Of a DNA stretch of 64,000 bases, positions 39,430-51,062 are shown in pieces. The stretch is from Hanleya hanleyi. Its lineage: Eukaryota; Mollusca; Polyplacophora; Lepidopleurida; Hanleyidae. The stretch is from positions 1 through 64,000 of the forward strand of contig JAVTVY010025378.1 in assembly GCA_036873755.1 (NCBI GenBank). The letters run 5' to 3'. The notes beneath the pieces were generated by a model. That model saw only the letters and a list, made by a program, of their open reading frames with translations, ran no database searches and had not been told where the DNA came from. A program made the position numbers and the translations under genes. Every line of letters begins with the position of its first letter. Position 1 is the stretch's first letter.

Positions 39430-40005
39430 CGTGATACGTAGACAAGCCCGCGGTGGACGTTTTGGCGCCCAGGTGAGCCCCTAGTGGTCCGATTTGGTCG
39501 AGTGAGGTGTCAGTGTGAAGCACTCATGGGAGAGCATCGGACTGACGTATGGAAATGGACGTTTTGGGGTCGAAGTGGGCCACTAGAGCTCCAAATGGGT
39601 CGTGGGAGGTGTCAAAGTGAAGCACTCCTCCAGGACGATCAAGTCATGGGTGGGTGCATGTAAAATTAGGATAGGGTTTGAATATATATAATCCGGAAAC
39701 ACAGACTTTATCCCTAGACTAGGGAAAATCCTTATCAACCAGGTCTAGAGAGGCTAATATGGCTTCTCAGCGGATCGGAGCCTGCCGAGAGAGTCTGGGT
39801 GAGTTAGTGGATGTATGTAAAATTAGGATTGGGTTTGAGCTATAAAAAGCGAAACACGGACTTTACCCGTGAAATAGGGAAAACCCCTATCAACCAGATC
39901 TAGAGAGGCTGATATCGGTCCCCAGCGCATTGGAGCCTGCCGACGGAGGCAAGGTGGGTTAGTGGGTGTATGTAAATTTAGGATTAGGTTTGAACATATA
40001 AAAAG
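39430..40005 (+). repeat. Tandem composite repeat (~160 bp unit)
   Basis: Units contain GGAAACACAGACTTTA or GGAACACGGACTTTA, CCTATCAACCAGGTCTAGAG, GAGCCTGCCGA, GGGTTAGTGGGTGTATGTAA and TTAGGATTGGGTTTGA. Inverted copies lie at 59440-59740 and 62440-62660. Confidence 0.75.
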
Positions 40006-40009
40006 TGGA

Positions 40010-40447
40010 ACACAAGATCTATGGCGCTACGTTTCGTAACTTGTGTCTAATTCTGCTTTACCCGGGGCTAGGGGCCATATGAACCCATGTACTTCAAGAT
40101 CCTCATTGTACTCATATGAACAGTCACAATCAAAGCGTGACTGAGATACATCATTCTTTAGATGACGACTTTACAACGAATATTATGGATTAAGAATACT
40201 GATCAGCGATACGGATTTGATATTTTTGGAACATCATGATGTCTTGTCGGCATCATTGAAAACTGTTGACCGCTTCTCTCTTGCAGGAAACAAGCCTATG
40301 TTTATGTATACTATGATTGTCTTTTTGAATTTGGTGCTAATACTGTTATATGGAATATGGAATAGGTCTTTGGATTATGGACGCGGATATTCTCTAATGG
40401 ACGACGGCTGGATTATGAATGACGGACTAGACGCTTGTAATTTACCC
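40010..40447 (+). mobile_element. Penelope-like element, 3' end copy (plus strand)
   Basis: It starts inside the last codons of the RT ORF (ATGGCGCTACGTTTCGTAAC, reading WRYVS-stop), continues through the tail module (CCCCGGGGCTA-type box, hairpin CAGTCAC...GTGACTG) and a 79-codon ORF, and ends at CTTGTAATT. It lies tail-to-tail with the copy at 40656-41998. Confidence 0.75.
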
Positions 40448-40455
40448 CTAACATA

Positions 40456-40655
40456 GGGGAAACCCCTGCCAACTAGAGGGGTAATATCGGACTTTACACC
40501 TAGAACATGGGGGGTGTCATAGTGAAGCACTAGTGAATGATCGTCCGACTGAATGAGTGTGGCGTGGAGCTGACGTCACTCCGCGCATGCGCAGTAGAAA
40601 AAAGTTTATGGGAATGGACGTTTGTAGAGATGGATTATGGTTGCTCCTAATGGGA
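40456..40655 (+). repeat. Left arm of an inverted composite repeat
   Basis: Sequence with GTGTCATAGTGAAGCACTAG, CGTCCGACTGAATGAGTGTG, TGACGTCA-like and CGCGCATGCGCAGTAG landmarks is matched in inverted orientation at 59140-59300. Continuing beyond the inserted Penelope-like copy, 42000-42190 matches 58960-59130. Confidence 0.8.
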
Positions 40656-41998
40656 ATTACAAGCGTCTAGTCCGTCATTCATAATCCAGCCGTCGTCCAT
40701 TAGAGAATATCCGCGTCCATAATCCAGAGACCTATTCCATTTTCCATATAACAGTATTAGCACCAAATTCAAAAAGACAATCATAGTATACATAAACATA
40801 GGCTTGTTTCCTGCAAGAGAGAAGCGGTCAACAGTTTTCAATGATGCCGGCAAGACATCATGATGTTCCAAAAATATCAAATCCGTATCGCTGATCAGTA
40901 TTCTTAATCCATAATATTCGTTATAGAGTCGTCATCTAAAAAAAGATGTATCTCAGTCACGCTTTGATTGTGACTGTTCATATGAGTACCATGAGGATCT
41001 TGAAGTACATGGGTTCATACGGCCCCTAGCCCCGGGTTAAGCGGAATTAGACACAAGTTACGAAACGTAGCGCCATAGATCTTGCACGCTACGTTCGTAT
41101 TTTGCATCAAATTTTGCCAAATTTGAGAAACTTTGAGTGTAGGCGCTTGGTGGAATAGCCCTGTTTTTAAGTTTCTGCACCAATGTTTTGTGACGTTGAT
41201 TAAAATCGTCACATTTAACACAGGATCTAGCAAATGCTACTAAGCGAGATATGTATACGCCATATGCAGGTCCACTGGAATATTACTGTCCAGAAAGGGA
41301 TAGTTTACGATGTCGAAATTGTAATCATCTCTTTTGTCATAAAGTCGACGAGAGAGAATGCCCGCTTCATTTTTATAGAGATAGAGATCTAAATAAGATG
41401 TGCCTGTAGGGCTATCTGTAGTTTCCTTCAAATCCAGTGAAGGTGGATATATATCCTTCACTGCGTCATTTATATAGCGATTATCCACAGCGAGAAGATC
41501 GTCTATATAGCGTTTGGTGAATGAGAAGGAACGGGCTTTGAATGGATCGGTTTTTGAAAGGGCCTGCATATAGTCATATTCATAAGAGAACAGATACAGG
41601 TCAGCTAACAGGGGTGCACAATTAGTACCCATTGGAATACCTATATGCTGCTGATATATTGTGTTGCCAAATTTCACATAGATATTTTTAATGAGAAATT
41701 CAAGCAACTCTATAAACAAAGAAACATCCCATGAATGATATCTCTTGTATGTAGTAGAGCTAAAGAATGCTTTATGGCTGCTGACATTAATATATCTACG
41801 ATATTTTCTTGAACACAGATACTATTAATGAACTTAGACGGTCAATAAGGTCCTGATGAGGGATTGTAGTATAGAGAGTCGAAAAATCCCATGTGGATAC
41901 ATGTCTGTACGGTATGTGATCTTTAGCATCAAGTTCTTCCGTAAGACATTTTGAGTTTTTCAATATCCACATACATTCAACGCCAGAGTTCTTAGGGG
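40656..41998 (-). mobile_element. Penelope-like element copy, 5' truncated
   Basis: On the minus strand the copy runs from an RT fragment (5') to the 3' end at AATTACAAGCG. Its limits are set by comparison with the empty site at 59135-59160, where GGGAAT is followed directly by GCGCAGGGGTC. The flanking GGGAAT/GGGAAC may be a short target duplication. Confidence 0.75.
41070..41998 (-). pseudogene. Reverse transcriptase of Penelope-like type, frameshifted
   Basis: An upstream frame (41796-41998) has RT motif A, STWDFSTLYTTIPH, with the catalytic Asp. A second frame (41240-41719) has QQHIGIPMGTNCAPLLADLY, the catalytic RYIDD (motif C) and the SYLDLYLYKNE and RLYDKRDDYNFDIVN segments that follow it. 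At least one frameshift near 41760-41800 and one near 41240 separate the pieces. The HIGIPMG/YIDD set is typical of Penelope-like RTs; no GIY-YIG endonuclease domain is seen downstream. Confidence 0.75.
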
Positions 41999-41999
41999 A

Positions 42000-42365
42000 A
42001 CGCGCAGGGGTCAAATGTCACTTCCGGTCACGTCCCCGGAACCGGTAGTGACGTCACAACGGTTAAAGTAAAAATTTCCACGGTCAATGTGACCTTTAAT
42101 GCCCTTTCAAAGAGTCAAGAGGCATCTACGTGCCCTTTCGAATCTGTCGTTGAGGCCCAGCAAGAGTTACCCGCCCCTGAATACAACTGTATATGTCCTT
42201 TAGTTACAGCAATATGGTGAAAATATTGTGCACTTCGAGGTAAAAGCACGAAACTTGGCATAGTAGTAGCCAATGATGACTCGATCAATTTCTGATAAGT
42301 ACCCACACAAGTTTTTTCCAACATGGCCGCCAAATTCAAGATGGCCGCCATAATAATGGCCAAAT
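42000..42365 (+). repeat. Composite repeat, including inverted match to 46250-46620
   Basis: 42000-42190 belongs to the inverted arms flanking Polinton 2. 42190-42365 (GTGCACTTCGAGGTAAAAGC, ACATGGCCGCCAAATTCAAG) is an inverted relative of 46390-46540. Confidence 0.7.
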
Positions 42366-42419
42366 ACTGAAATTACCTTAGTTCATTGTTTGATTTGTGT
42401 CAGAAGCCTACAACTTGAC

Positions 42420-43500
42420 ATGATGCTAACTATTGGTGTCTCCGTCATTTTCCATTTAATGTATCGGGGTGTTGACTACGACTTGAGCGATGTCCACGTT
42501 ATCTGTGATGTCATTGATGACGTCATCAGTAGGAGTAGAAGTCAAAGTGGGCATTTGGGGGTGTGAAGGAAGGTGTCTGGGGTAGAGATGGTCCATCCGT
42601 GGTCCGAATGGGCCGCGTGGTGTGTCAATTTGTAGCTCTCTGCATGTAGACGACGAATGGTATGGTATTTGTTGGAAGTCGCATTGTGCTACGCATGCGC
42701 AGTTGGGCAGTAGTAACGAAACATGTCATTTTGGACGTGGGAAATGACATGTTTGGGCAATCAAGGAACCCATATTTGATCCAAATAGACCGGTTGGGGT
42801 GTCTTAGTGAAGCTTTCGTGGGGTTGAGTCAGACTGGCATGCTTTTGATTGGAAGTCGCGCCAGTCTGCGCATGGGCAGTTGAAGTGTAGTAAGTAAAGT
42901 GGTCATTCTGGAGGTGCGCATGGGTATATTTGAGCGATTGAGGGACCATTCTTGGTCCGAATGTGTCGTGTGAGGTGTCAAAGTGAAGCCCTCGGTATGT
43001 AGACCACGACTTGAGGGATGTCCACGTCGTCTGTGACGTCATCGGTGAGGTCATCAGTAGGAGAAGTAGCCAAAGTGGGCATTTTGGGGGTGTGAAGGGA
43101 GGTGTTTGGGGTAGAGATGGACCGTGTTGGGTGTCATCTTGTAGCTGTCTGTATGTAGACAACGAATGGTATGGTTTTTGTTGGAAGTCGCATTGCGCTA
43201 CGCATGCGCAGTTGGGCAGTAGTAACATCAAGATGTCATTCAGGGCGTACGTGGGAGTGTGTTTGAGCGATTGAAGGACCATTCTTGGGCCGAATGCGTC
43301 GTATGAGGTGTCATGGTGAAGTCCTTGGTGTGTAGACCACGACTTGAGCGATGTCCACGTCATCTGTGACATCATTGGTGATGTCACCAATCGGAGTAGT
43401 ATCCAAAGTGGGCATTTTGGGCGTGTGAAGGGAGGTGTTTGGGGTAGAGATGGACCATCCGTGGTCCAAATTGCCCGTGAGGCGTGCCCAACCCCCATCT
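42420..43500 (+). repeat. Tandem repeat of GATGTCCACGT...GACGTCATC units
   Basis: Units anchored at about 42490, 43016 and 43352 contain GACTTGAGCGATGTCCACG, a GTGACGTCAT-type box, AAAGTGGGCATTTTGG and GGTAGAGATGGACC. Spacing is 526 and 336 bp. A 273-codon minus-strand ORF over this stretch repeats its own sequence (PSLPQTPPFT...TWTSLKSWST) and is most likely non-coding. Confidence 0.7.
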
Positions 43501-43739
43501 TAAAGAGGTAGTAGCGTGATTTCAGTTGTTCGGGTAAACTGAACGGCATGATCACTTGCAACATTTGCCAAAAGATTTTCAAGTATTGAAATCTCGTATT
43601 TCATATAGGGATCAATATTGTCAGATTCTTCAATTCGGTCTAGTGAACAACATGAAAATGGAAAATGACTGAGATGACGTCGGATAACGTGATCAGGTAT
43701 CCATGACGTCACGTTAGAAGCCGTCACAGTGCTACAAAA

Positions 43740-44870
43740 GTTCTAAGATCGAGTATGACGTTGCAAAGCATCACGTCGGAATGCCAGTGCGCGTTTTCTG
43801 ACGCCATCTCAGGCACTGGAGCCAAGTGCAGGTGCTGTTACGTTTTTCAGAGAATGTCAGAAGTGTCATTTCAATGCCCGTGATATTAAAAAATGAGGTC
43901 ACAGAAACACGTTCACCATAATTGCTTTCAACTAGTGAATAACTTTTATCGAAATATGTTATTTGCTGAATATTTTTTAAATGACGCTTTTACCTCTTTA
44001 AGGCATGGACGCACTAACGATAATGAGTGAGTGCGCGCGCGTGTGTGTGTGTGTTTGTGTATGTGTGTGTAAACATCGTGCTCAGTTAGCCGTTTTTCAT
44101 TCGGAAGACATAGAGGCTCTGAAGAGCCGTTCTTTTCTGTCGCTGGAAGACAGAACTGTCATAGCCACAGCGTCAGGATCAATAGAACAAAGACCATTGC
44201 GAGGCCCACGAGCCGTCGCTGGTTCCGGCGTGAGCGCTCGTGGTCCATAGCCCGAGCATCAATGATGGCTTTCATAGTCCAGTATAGTGGTGGGTGATAG
44301 TACACCTCGCCATCGAGTCGAGGACCGCTTCTGTGAACTCTTCCAGGATCTGGCATCACCCCTCGGTGTCGTCGCCATCTGCAAAGATGGACCGAATCAC
44401 TGCTCGGTAACCCATGAGTGAGTTACATGCCCATGTTACATGCCCATGTGAGTTACATGCCATGAGTTACGGTCACATGCTATAAAATGCGAGTGGCATA
44501 GGGATGGGTCTCCGTCATGGCTCTGCAACAGTTGGAATGGGGGTGTGGGGTCCAGAGGGACGTGTTTTATAGGCGATATCACACATGTGCGCTTATACGT
44601 AGCTCTACGAGTTCGTGATAAGTACTATTCTGATTGGTTAGTCAAATAAGAGAACAACAACAAGGATTACAGGTCAATCATTTTATTTTATCATTCCCCT
44701 CCATCAGAGCACACCCACGCTGGGTGTGTTTACTGTTCACTTATGTTATTGTCCTTGTCTTGGCCGCATAGTCAGCTGCTCTTCTCAAATCAGAAGTTAA
44801 TTGTGCTGATCTCAGACGGCTCTTGTTCAATCAGAAGCCGACCATGAGAATAAGTATTAGTATAAGTCAT
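43740..44870. other. No gene; microsatellite and short repeats
   Basis: A (GT)n tract lies at about 44037-44075 and GAGTTACATGCCCATG short repeats at 44400-44480. Nothing else is recognised. Confidence 0.45.
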
Positions 44871-44879
44871 GGATGGAAC

Positions 44880-45390
44880 ACAAAATGAAACGCAAACTCT
44901 GGACGTCTTTCGGATTGATGGGGCTCAACTGACTGTGGAGTCTGAAGACTCGACCGCAATGCTGGCATTCATGGCTGGGTGCTCTTTGGACCGAACGTTG
45001 ATGTCACCGTAAATTATCCTTACGACTAAATGACTTCCAGCAGATCGAAAATGTTTACTCGCCAACATGATCTTGAAAAGTAGACTCAAGGATGGAGTCA
45101 AACACCATGGCTTCCTCAACCCTCAAGCGTGAATGTCCATGGATTACACTTTGGTGAGATCTCAACTGACTGTGTAGTCTGAAGTGGTGTCCACAGTCGC
45201 CACATTTGATGCCTGGATTCCTCATGGAGAAACCGTTCATAAACCGCAATGTAAACTATTCAGGCGATTAAATGTATCCCCGCAGGTCTCGCATGTGTAC
45301 TGCGGATGGTAGACTCATGGCGTTGTAAGTCGTGCAAGCGTGTAAAGGACTTAGAGCAAGTGGTACACGAGAACATCGTGGCGTAAGTGG
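44880..45390 (-). pseudogene. C2H2 zinc-finger gene remnant
   Basis: On the minus strand, in several frames, zinc-finger units are readable: CTTCSKSFTRLHDLQRH near 45360, CETCGDTFNRLNSLH near 45290, KCGDCGHHFRLHSQLRSHQ near 45190, CWKSFSRKDNLR near 45040 and HECQHCGRVFRLHSQL near 44960. Frameshifts and stops separate them, so no single product of useful length is encoded. It may be a decayed host zinc-finger exon. Confidence 0.6.
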
Positions 45391-46240
45391 TTGAACGAAT
45401 GACTGCTGAAAGAGTCAGAACGTTTGCTTTGATAGTGCGCTAGCTGGCGATCTATTTTTAGCACAGCCGGTTTCGACGAAAATTCCGGTATACCGCCACT
45501 TTCATAAACCTTCCCTACAAAAAACTCCCCTACGTTGTTCTCGCCACCAATCGCCGCCCTGCCTGTCCACACTTGAATCTTAATTCACACTTTGGTGGCC
45601 CTCCGCAGTTTCGTAGTAATGGCCCCTCTCTAATTTCATAATACGATAGACTGCCCTTGTTCTGCTACCTCATAATTCTTCTTGTCTTCTTAATAGCTTA
45701 TATCTATAATGCCATCCTATTCAGCATTATCAACGCTGCAAACGAGTACGTACAAATCGAGTGCTGGCTTCGTCTACACGCTGATCGGGATCATGGAGTA
45801 AAGTTTGTCCTGCCTCAGTTATGCCCCTTGGGTGTGCCTAAAAATCGGGACTCATTTACGGGAAGAAAATCTGACAAAAAACGGTTAGGTTAACACCCCC
45901 TTTTTTTTGCCTTTTTAAGTTGAGACCGGACCAGGGAACGTGAGTAAGAAGTTTAATTGAAATCGCTCTTACAGATTTTTCTGGAAATTGAGCCGAATTT
46001 GACCATTTTTCGACATTTTTAAGGGGTTTTCTAGGAAAAATGAAGCAAGCATGGAGGAGAATGTTCGAGTTAAATTTTTCTATAACATAGCAGTGTTATA
46101 TCTTAAAATAATAGTTTCATCATGCTCTTTCAGAAAATATATACATATAAGTGATTTGGGTTGAAGGTTTTGCGACAACTGGTGGCCGAAAAACGGAGCC
46201 ATAGTCTATTCCATGCCGAATAAAAGAATCTCCGGAGTGC
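45391..46240. other. No recognised feature
   Basis: Short frames only; no motif or internal repeat. Confidence 0.4.
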
Positions 46241-46249
46241 ACCCTTTAC

Positions 46250-46850
46250 CACTAATTTATCATGGCCGCCATTTTGAATTTGGCGGCCACCTTGGAAAAT
46301 AATGGTACAGATCTTTCCTGAAAACGGCATCGCTGCAAGTTTCATGACCTCGACTAAAACAATAAACAGTATTATTATCATACTGCTGTATTTGACCATT
46401 ATATTGGCGGCCATCTTGAATTTGGCGGCCATATTGGAAAAAACTGAATGGGTCCTTATCAGGAAATGGTCAGGACATCTTTGGCTACTATCATGCCAAG
46501 TTTCATGCTTTTACCTCGAAGTGCACAATTCGGCTAGTTTTGTGCACGATATTGCTCCACTGTTCAATGTTAATTGACATGTCCGGGAAAATTTAACAAG
46601 AGTTATCTGCCCCTGAATACGACTGTATATGTCCTTCAGTTACTCCAATGTTAATCTCCCGGAATGCACGTCATCAAACATGGTCCCCGACAATATCGCC
46701 AGTTATATGTCCAGCATAAATGGCAAGTGGGGAACCCTCCTTTTCTCCAGATATCCTGTACCGACAACCCGAGACAGGGTGAATTGCACCATTGCTTCCC
46801 TAGGGTAGTGTGGAGTGAATAAATAGGGCTGGACACGCGCAACCGGATGA
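46250..46850 (+). repeat. Interspersed repeats left of Polinton 2
   Basis: 46255-46440 contains three ATGGCCGCCATTTTGAATTTG-type segments in both orientations. 46590-46740 carries the CTGCCCCTGAATACGACTG and CCAATGTTAATCTCC strings, which reappear inverted at 58905-59010 on the other side of Polinton 2. Confidence 0.7.
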
Positions 46851-46860
46851 ACCAATGCAC

Positions 46861-46868
46861 TATAAATA
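46861..46868 (+). promoter_or_regulatory. TATA box of the Polinton 2 PC4-like gene
   Basis: TATAAATA lies 58 bp before the ATG, conserved in position with 12938-12945 of element 1. Confidence 0.55.
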
Positions 46869-46918
46869 CGGCGGTCAGTGACGGTGGGGGTCATTCATCA
46901 CGCGTCATTTCGTCGACC

Positions 46919-47453
46919 ATGTCGCCAGTCCTACGAGCCGTCCTTCCCCTTACTTCCCAGGTGGGGTTACACGCCTATGAGGATAAAGTCACCATCGTGG
47001 AACACCGTGGAGATGTTTTCTGGTCGCGTGCTGAGACCATATCGAATGCGGTTATGCTACACCGTGACGGCTGGTCCAAATTTAAACGGGTGTTGAGCGG
47101 TGAGCTCGATGGTGACCCCATCCACGTGCAGAATGCCATCTACGTACACCGTGGGCCATGCTTCGCGCGCCTGGGGCGTTACCAGGATCCCACCCGAAGC
47201 TTCACCATAGACCCTGATCTATGGACGGCCTTGGAGAGAGTGGTGCCTATTGCAGTTGTATACACCGGACGACCAGTCGGCCGTTCAGTTGGGCTGGGCT
47301 CGTGCTATTGAGGACGCCCATTGAGCAGATCATCAACCGCGTCAAGGAGGAAGACGAAAGGACTATCCGGTTCTCACCTCCGTGACCTACATAGATGTCC
47401 TGGATAAATTTAACACCCGTAGTCCACCGTCGGAAGACGACGACGTCATTTAG
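46919..47453 (+). pseudogene. PC4-like protein, Polinton 2 copy A
   Basis: It starts MSPVLRAVLPLT and matches the 13000 gene through LHRDGWSKFKRVLSGELDGD and FTIDPDLWTALERVVPI. A frameshift near 47255 leads to a stop at 47311, while another frame continues the homology (a segment akin to QLAWVRTIEEA) towards a stop near 47453. Confidence 0.65.
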
Positions 47454-47680
47454 ATTACCCGTGTATGCTCAGTCAACCCAGTGACAATCGCATGCATACA
47501 ACGGAGGCCGGTACGGCGTCAGAGCCCCAATGAAAGCATCCAGAAAGGGACTTTGTCCCCAGCGCCAGATATTCTCAGATGATATGGGATGACGTTTCAT
47601 GTTGCTATCCTATGAAGCACCATGTTGAAGGCTAATAAATAGAGCCGATTGCTTAGGACTGTACTCACGTATCTTAAATC

Positions 47681-48190
47681 ATGCGACGTGAAAGGTACTG
47701 CTCACCGCTCGCCCGGAGGGAATCCATCCCCCACCGCGGCGGAGGACAATTTCACCACAGATCCCGACGCACATTACCGATACAGGAAGCTGTGAGTACG
47801 ATCTACCAACATCACTGGTCTGCCATCCGCCACTATTTTCACCGCCATTGGGCTATATTGGGCTTGCACAATTTCCGGTTAGATGATAACACCCGTCTTC
47901 CCCACTACGCCTATACCATTTTGAGGACCAAGCCACATCCTTCAAATTAAATCTCACCTATTTATGGGTATTTATTACGGCATAAGGAGACGGACCTTTT
48001 ATCCCTCTCACCATACCCTCGTGTTCGATCAACCCTTCATCATTACGGATCGTGTGTCCCGAACCAACTGAAGACGTAGGATAGCTTGGAATGGGCCAGA
48101 CAACAACGCCCCAACACCAAATGGCAGGTGGAGATGTTGACGAATGTTACGTTTTACGTGATTAAAATGCTCGACCACCCGATCCTTTGA
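47681..48190 (+). pseudogene. PolB N-terminal fragment in forward orientation
   Basis: The fragment starts MRRERY, then STIYQHHWSAIRHYFHRHW and LGLHNFRLDDNTRLP, matching residues ~25-80 of the element 1 polymerase. Weak matches in other frames reach residue ~155. It is on the same strand as the capsid genes and lies between two PC4-like genes, unlike element 1, where PolB is at the right end on the other strand. Confidence 0.7.
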
Positions 48191-48262
48191 TTTCATGTCA
48201 TGGATTTTTTCTCCCTATAATTACGAGAAAGAGTCACATCTTGTGCCATTCACGTATTGACC

Positions 48263-48742
48263 ATGACGGAGCATATCATATGGGCGTTTCTCAGCTTGAC
48301 CCCCGTGGTCTTCCTGTACGTCTATGCGGATAAGGTCGATATCATGGAGGAGGGAGACATCTGTGTTGTGGACCCTACACAACCGCGCCCGGCTCACATT
48401 CGTCTGTGCCGGGAGGGCTGGACCAAGATCAAATGGTTCTTATCTGGTGAACTGGACGGCGACCTCATCCACCTGTGTCACGATGTGTACGTCCGACGCG
48501 GTCCGTTCTTTGTTCAATTGGCTCGGATAGATGGGGGTACAGTGCATTTTACCCTTTACCCTGTTCTATGGTCCGCGTTGGAAGATGCCGTGGCGGATGT
48601 GGATCAAGTGCTTACGAAGAAAAAGTGGTCATCAGTCGAATTGGACTGGCCATTTGCCATGGGCGATGTGCTGGCAGAAGCCAAAGAAAAAAAATCAGAA
48701 AGAAACCACGATCCCGGCCCAAGATATACCCGTTATAAATAA
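48263..48742 (+). CDS. PC4-like protein, Polinton 2 copy B (open)
   Basis: The ATG at 48263 is preferred over an upstream TTG. The ~159-residue product has the family pattern: VVFLYVYADKVDIM, LCREGWTKIKWFLSGELDGD, VYVRRGPFFVQLARI and FTLYPVLWSALEDAVADVDQVL, with a basic Lys-rich tail. It remains open although most neighbours are broken. TATAAATA at 48734-48741 overlaps its stop and precedes the integrase. Confidence 0.6.
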   Translation: MTEHIIWAFLSLTPVVFLYVYADKVDIMEEGDICVVDPTQPRPAHIRLCREGWTKIKWFLSGELDGDLIHLCHDVYVRRGPFFVQLARIDGGTVHFTLYPVLWSALEDAVADVDQVLTKKKWSSVELDWPFAMGDVLAEAKEKKSERNHDPGPRYTRYK

Positions 48743-48776
48743 ACGATAGAGCCGGGGTCCATCATCATCTTTCATC

Positions 48777-49636
48777 ATGAAGAGCTGGGAGAAGGTGTTG
48801 GACACGTTGTATTACAGTCCAGACAGTTCGACAGCCTATAGTGCATTATACACCCTCTATCGAGCCGCTAAACCCCAAGGGATACAACATGTCCAAGTTA
48901 GAGATTGGTTAAAGAAAACACGAGACACTAAAATCTTACATCGAACTGCCCGCCGCCATTTTCCACAGAACCGGGTCATCGTTGGTGGTATAGATGCTCG
49001 GTGGCGGGCCGATTTGGTCGATATGAGAGCCTTTGCCAAACACAACGATGGGAATCGGTATATCTTGACGTGCATCGATATTCTGTCAAAGTACGCGTGG
49101 GTGGTAGCCATCCAAACGAAAACCGGGAGAAATCTAGTAGCTGCGTTCAAGGGCATCTTCAGGACGGGCCGCAAGCCGTTGTATTTGCAAACCGACGAAG
49201 GCACGGAATTCCTCAACAGACCCTTCCAACAGTTTCTGAAAGCCCGGAAGGTGTTCTTCTTTCACATCTACGCCGAAACGAAGGCTTCCGTTGTGGAAAT
49301 GTTCAATCGGACGTTCAAAGGCCGTATGTATAAATATTTCACCTATAAGAATACAAGGCGGTACATCGATGTTCAGCTGGTGGCGGGTTACAATCGAGCC
49401 TATCACCACAGTATTCAGAGAGCACTCATCATCGTTACCAAACGCAACGAGGCCAAGTCCGATGTGTCTTGTATCCCATGCAACCCCAATCGCGACCGAA
49501 GGAGGTGTTCATGGTCGGGGACCCTGTACTTATCAGTAAGATCAAGGGCAAGTTCGAGTAGAGTTACCTCCCCAACTGGAGCGATGAACACTTCCTGATT
49601 AAACACCACATACCCCGACAACCGCGACCTCATCAG
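48777..49636 (+). pseudogene. Integrase, Polinton 2, truncated
   Basis: It starts MKSWEKVLDTLYYSPDSS. The catalytic positions are present: RADLVDM, LYLQTDEGTEF and KASVVEMFNRTFKGR. A small in-frame deletion (near 49370) and a frameshift (near 49440) follow, and the gene is cut near 49636 by the Penelope-like insertion. SH3-like text (LPNWSDEHF) survives in another frame; no chromodomain remains. Confidence 0.8.
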
Positions 49637-50078
49637 GACCTTATTGACCGTCTAAGTTCATTAATAGTATCTGTGTTCAAGAAAACTGATCGTAGATATA
49701 TTAATGTCGGAAGCCATAAAGCATTCTTTAGCTCTACTACATACAAGAGATATCATTCATGGGATGTTTCTTTGGTTATAGAGTTGCTTGAATTTCTCAT
49801 TAAAAATATCTATGTGAAATTTGGCAACACAATATATCAGCAGCATATAGGTATTCCAATGGGTACTAATTGTGCACCCCTATTGGCTGACCTATACCTG
49901 TTCTCTTATGAATATGACTATATGCAGGCGCTTTCAAAAACCGATCCATTCAAAGCCCGTTCCTTCTCATTCACCAAACGCTGTGGATAATCGCTATATA
50001 AATGACACAGTGAAGGATATATATCCACCTTCACTGGATTTGAAGACTGTATGACAAAAAAGATGTGGTGTTACGGAG
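49637..50078 (+). mobile_element. Penelope-like RT fragment inserted in Polinton 2
   Basis: It encodes QDLIDRLSSLIVSVFKK, HIGIPMGTNCAPLLADLYLF and FKARSFSFTKR with loss of the YIDD box by internal deletion. A further internal deletion joins the DLK region to a YDKK segment. The copy of 40656-41998 is similar but not identical. The insertion coincides with loss of the integrase C-terminus, membrane gene and ATPase N-terminus. Confidence 0.8.
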
Positions 50079-50101
50079 AATAGCAGACGGCGTATGCAGC
50101 T

Positions 50102-50536
50102 ATGCCCAACATCACGTTCATGGAAGGGCTACCCAACCTGACTGAATTGGAACCGGACACTCTGATGGTCCTGGATGATCTCATGGCGGAGACCGACGCT
50201 CGGGTCACCCAACTCTCCACCAAAGGCAGCCATCATCGCCGTCTCAGCATCATCTACATTGTGAAGAATCTGTTCAGTAAAAACAAAGAACATCGGAACA
50301 TCAGAACATCAGCTTCAATTCCCACTACCTGATTGTCTTCAAAAAAGCCGAGAGATACCACTCAACTGCTGCACCTGGCGCACGCGGTTCGCATTGGAAG
50401 CCTTTTAAGATGGGACAACAACTCAACACTGGTATATGCTCTTTGGCATGAAGCAAGCCACCCCCGACCACCTTCGACTACGGACAGATATATTTCCCCG
50501 GAGAGACTCACCACGTGTACGTGCGAAATAATGTAA
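50102..50536 (+). pseudogene. Packaging ATPase, Polinton 2, C-terminal part
   Basis: It contains the Walker B region (LMVLDDLMAETDARVTQL) and SHHRRLSIIYIVKNLFSKNKE but no Walker A motif. A frameshift near 50310 precedes the C-terminal part. Confidence 0.75.
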
Positions 50537-50703
50537 ACACACCCACGGTGCCTCCCCCAGATGGGGTGTGTGTTTGATGATGGGATAATAAAATAATTAA
50601 TACAACATCATTGTTGACTTTGTCTCTGAAGTGAAAGAATATTCAGGAGGTAGCCCGCAAAGGATGAAAATGGCAGGGTTGTGGTTTCAAGCGTTAGTTT
50701 GAA

Positions 50704-51047
50704 ATGATGTCCGCTCGAGTACGGAAGCACGCTACGACGCTTCGTGTATTGAATACGGCCGCACCCGAGTGGGTTCGGACTATTGTACGCGGTGCGGACA
50801 CTGACCTTGTACGCTGTCTGTGTGAGATCGGGCATAACGTCTTAAAAGGGAACGTGCGACTGACTCCGACTCAGAAGACAAAATTGGCCAAGCATAAGAC
50901 AGGTCTCTGAGCCCTGGTCCAGAAGCGATTTCCGCAAGCACAGAAGAAAAAGATCTTACAGAAAGGCGGCTTTCTCGGTACGATCTTAGCCCCGTTGGCC
51001 ATTTCCGTGTTGGGACCAATATTGGGTGGAATCTTCGGTCGACTAGG
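50704..51047 (+). pseudogene. Small basic virion-type protein, Polinton 2
   Basis: The homologue of 16017-16358: MSARVRKHATTLRVLNT, NVLKGNVRLTPTQK, then a TGA at 50908-50910 where element 1 has an Arg codon, then ILQKGGFLGTILAPL. Confidence 0.7.
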
Positions 51048-51062
51048 AACCACAGAACAAAA

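Noticed and set aside
42761..43582. 273-codon minus-strand ORF
   Set aside because: Its sequence repeats with the DNA tandem repeat (42.4-43.5 kb), has no recognisable domain, and related repeat copies are not open. Kept as repeat only.
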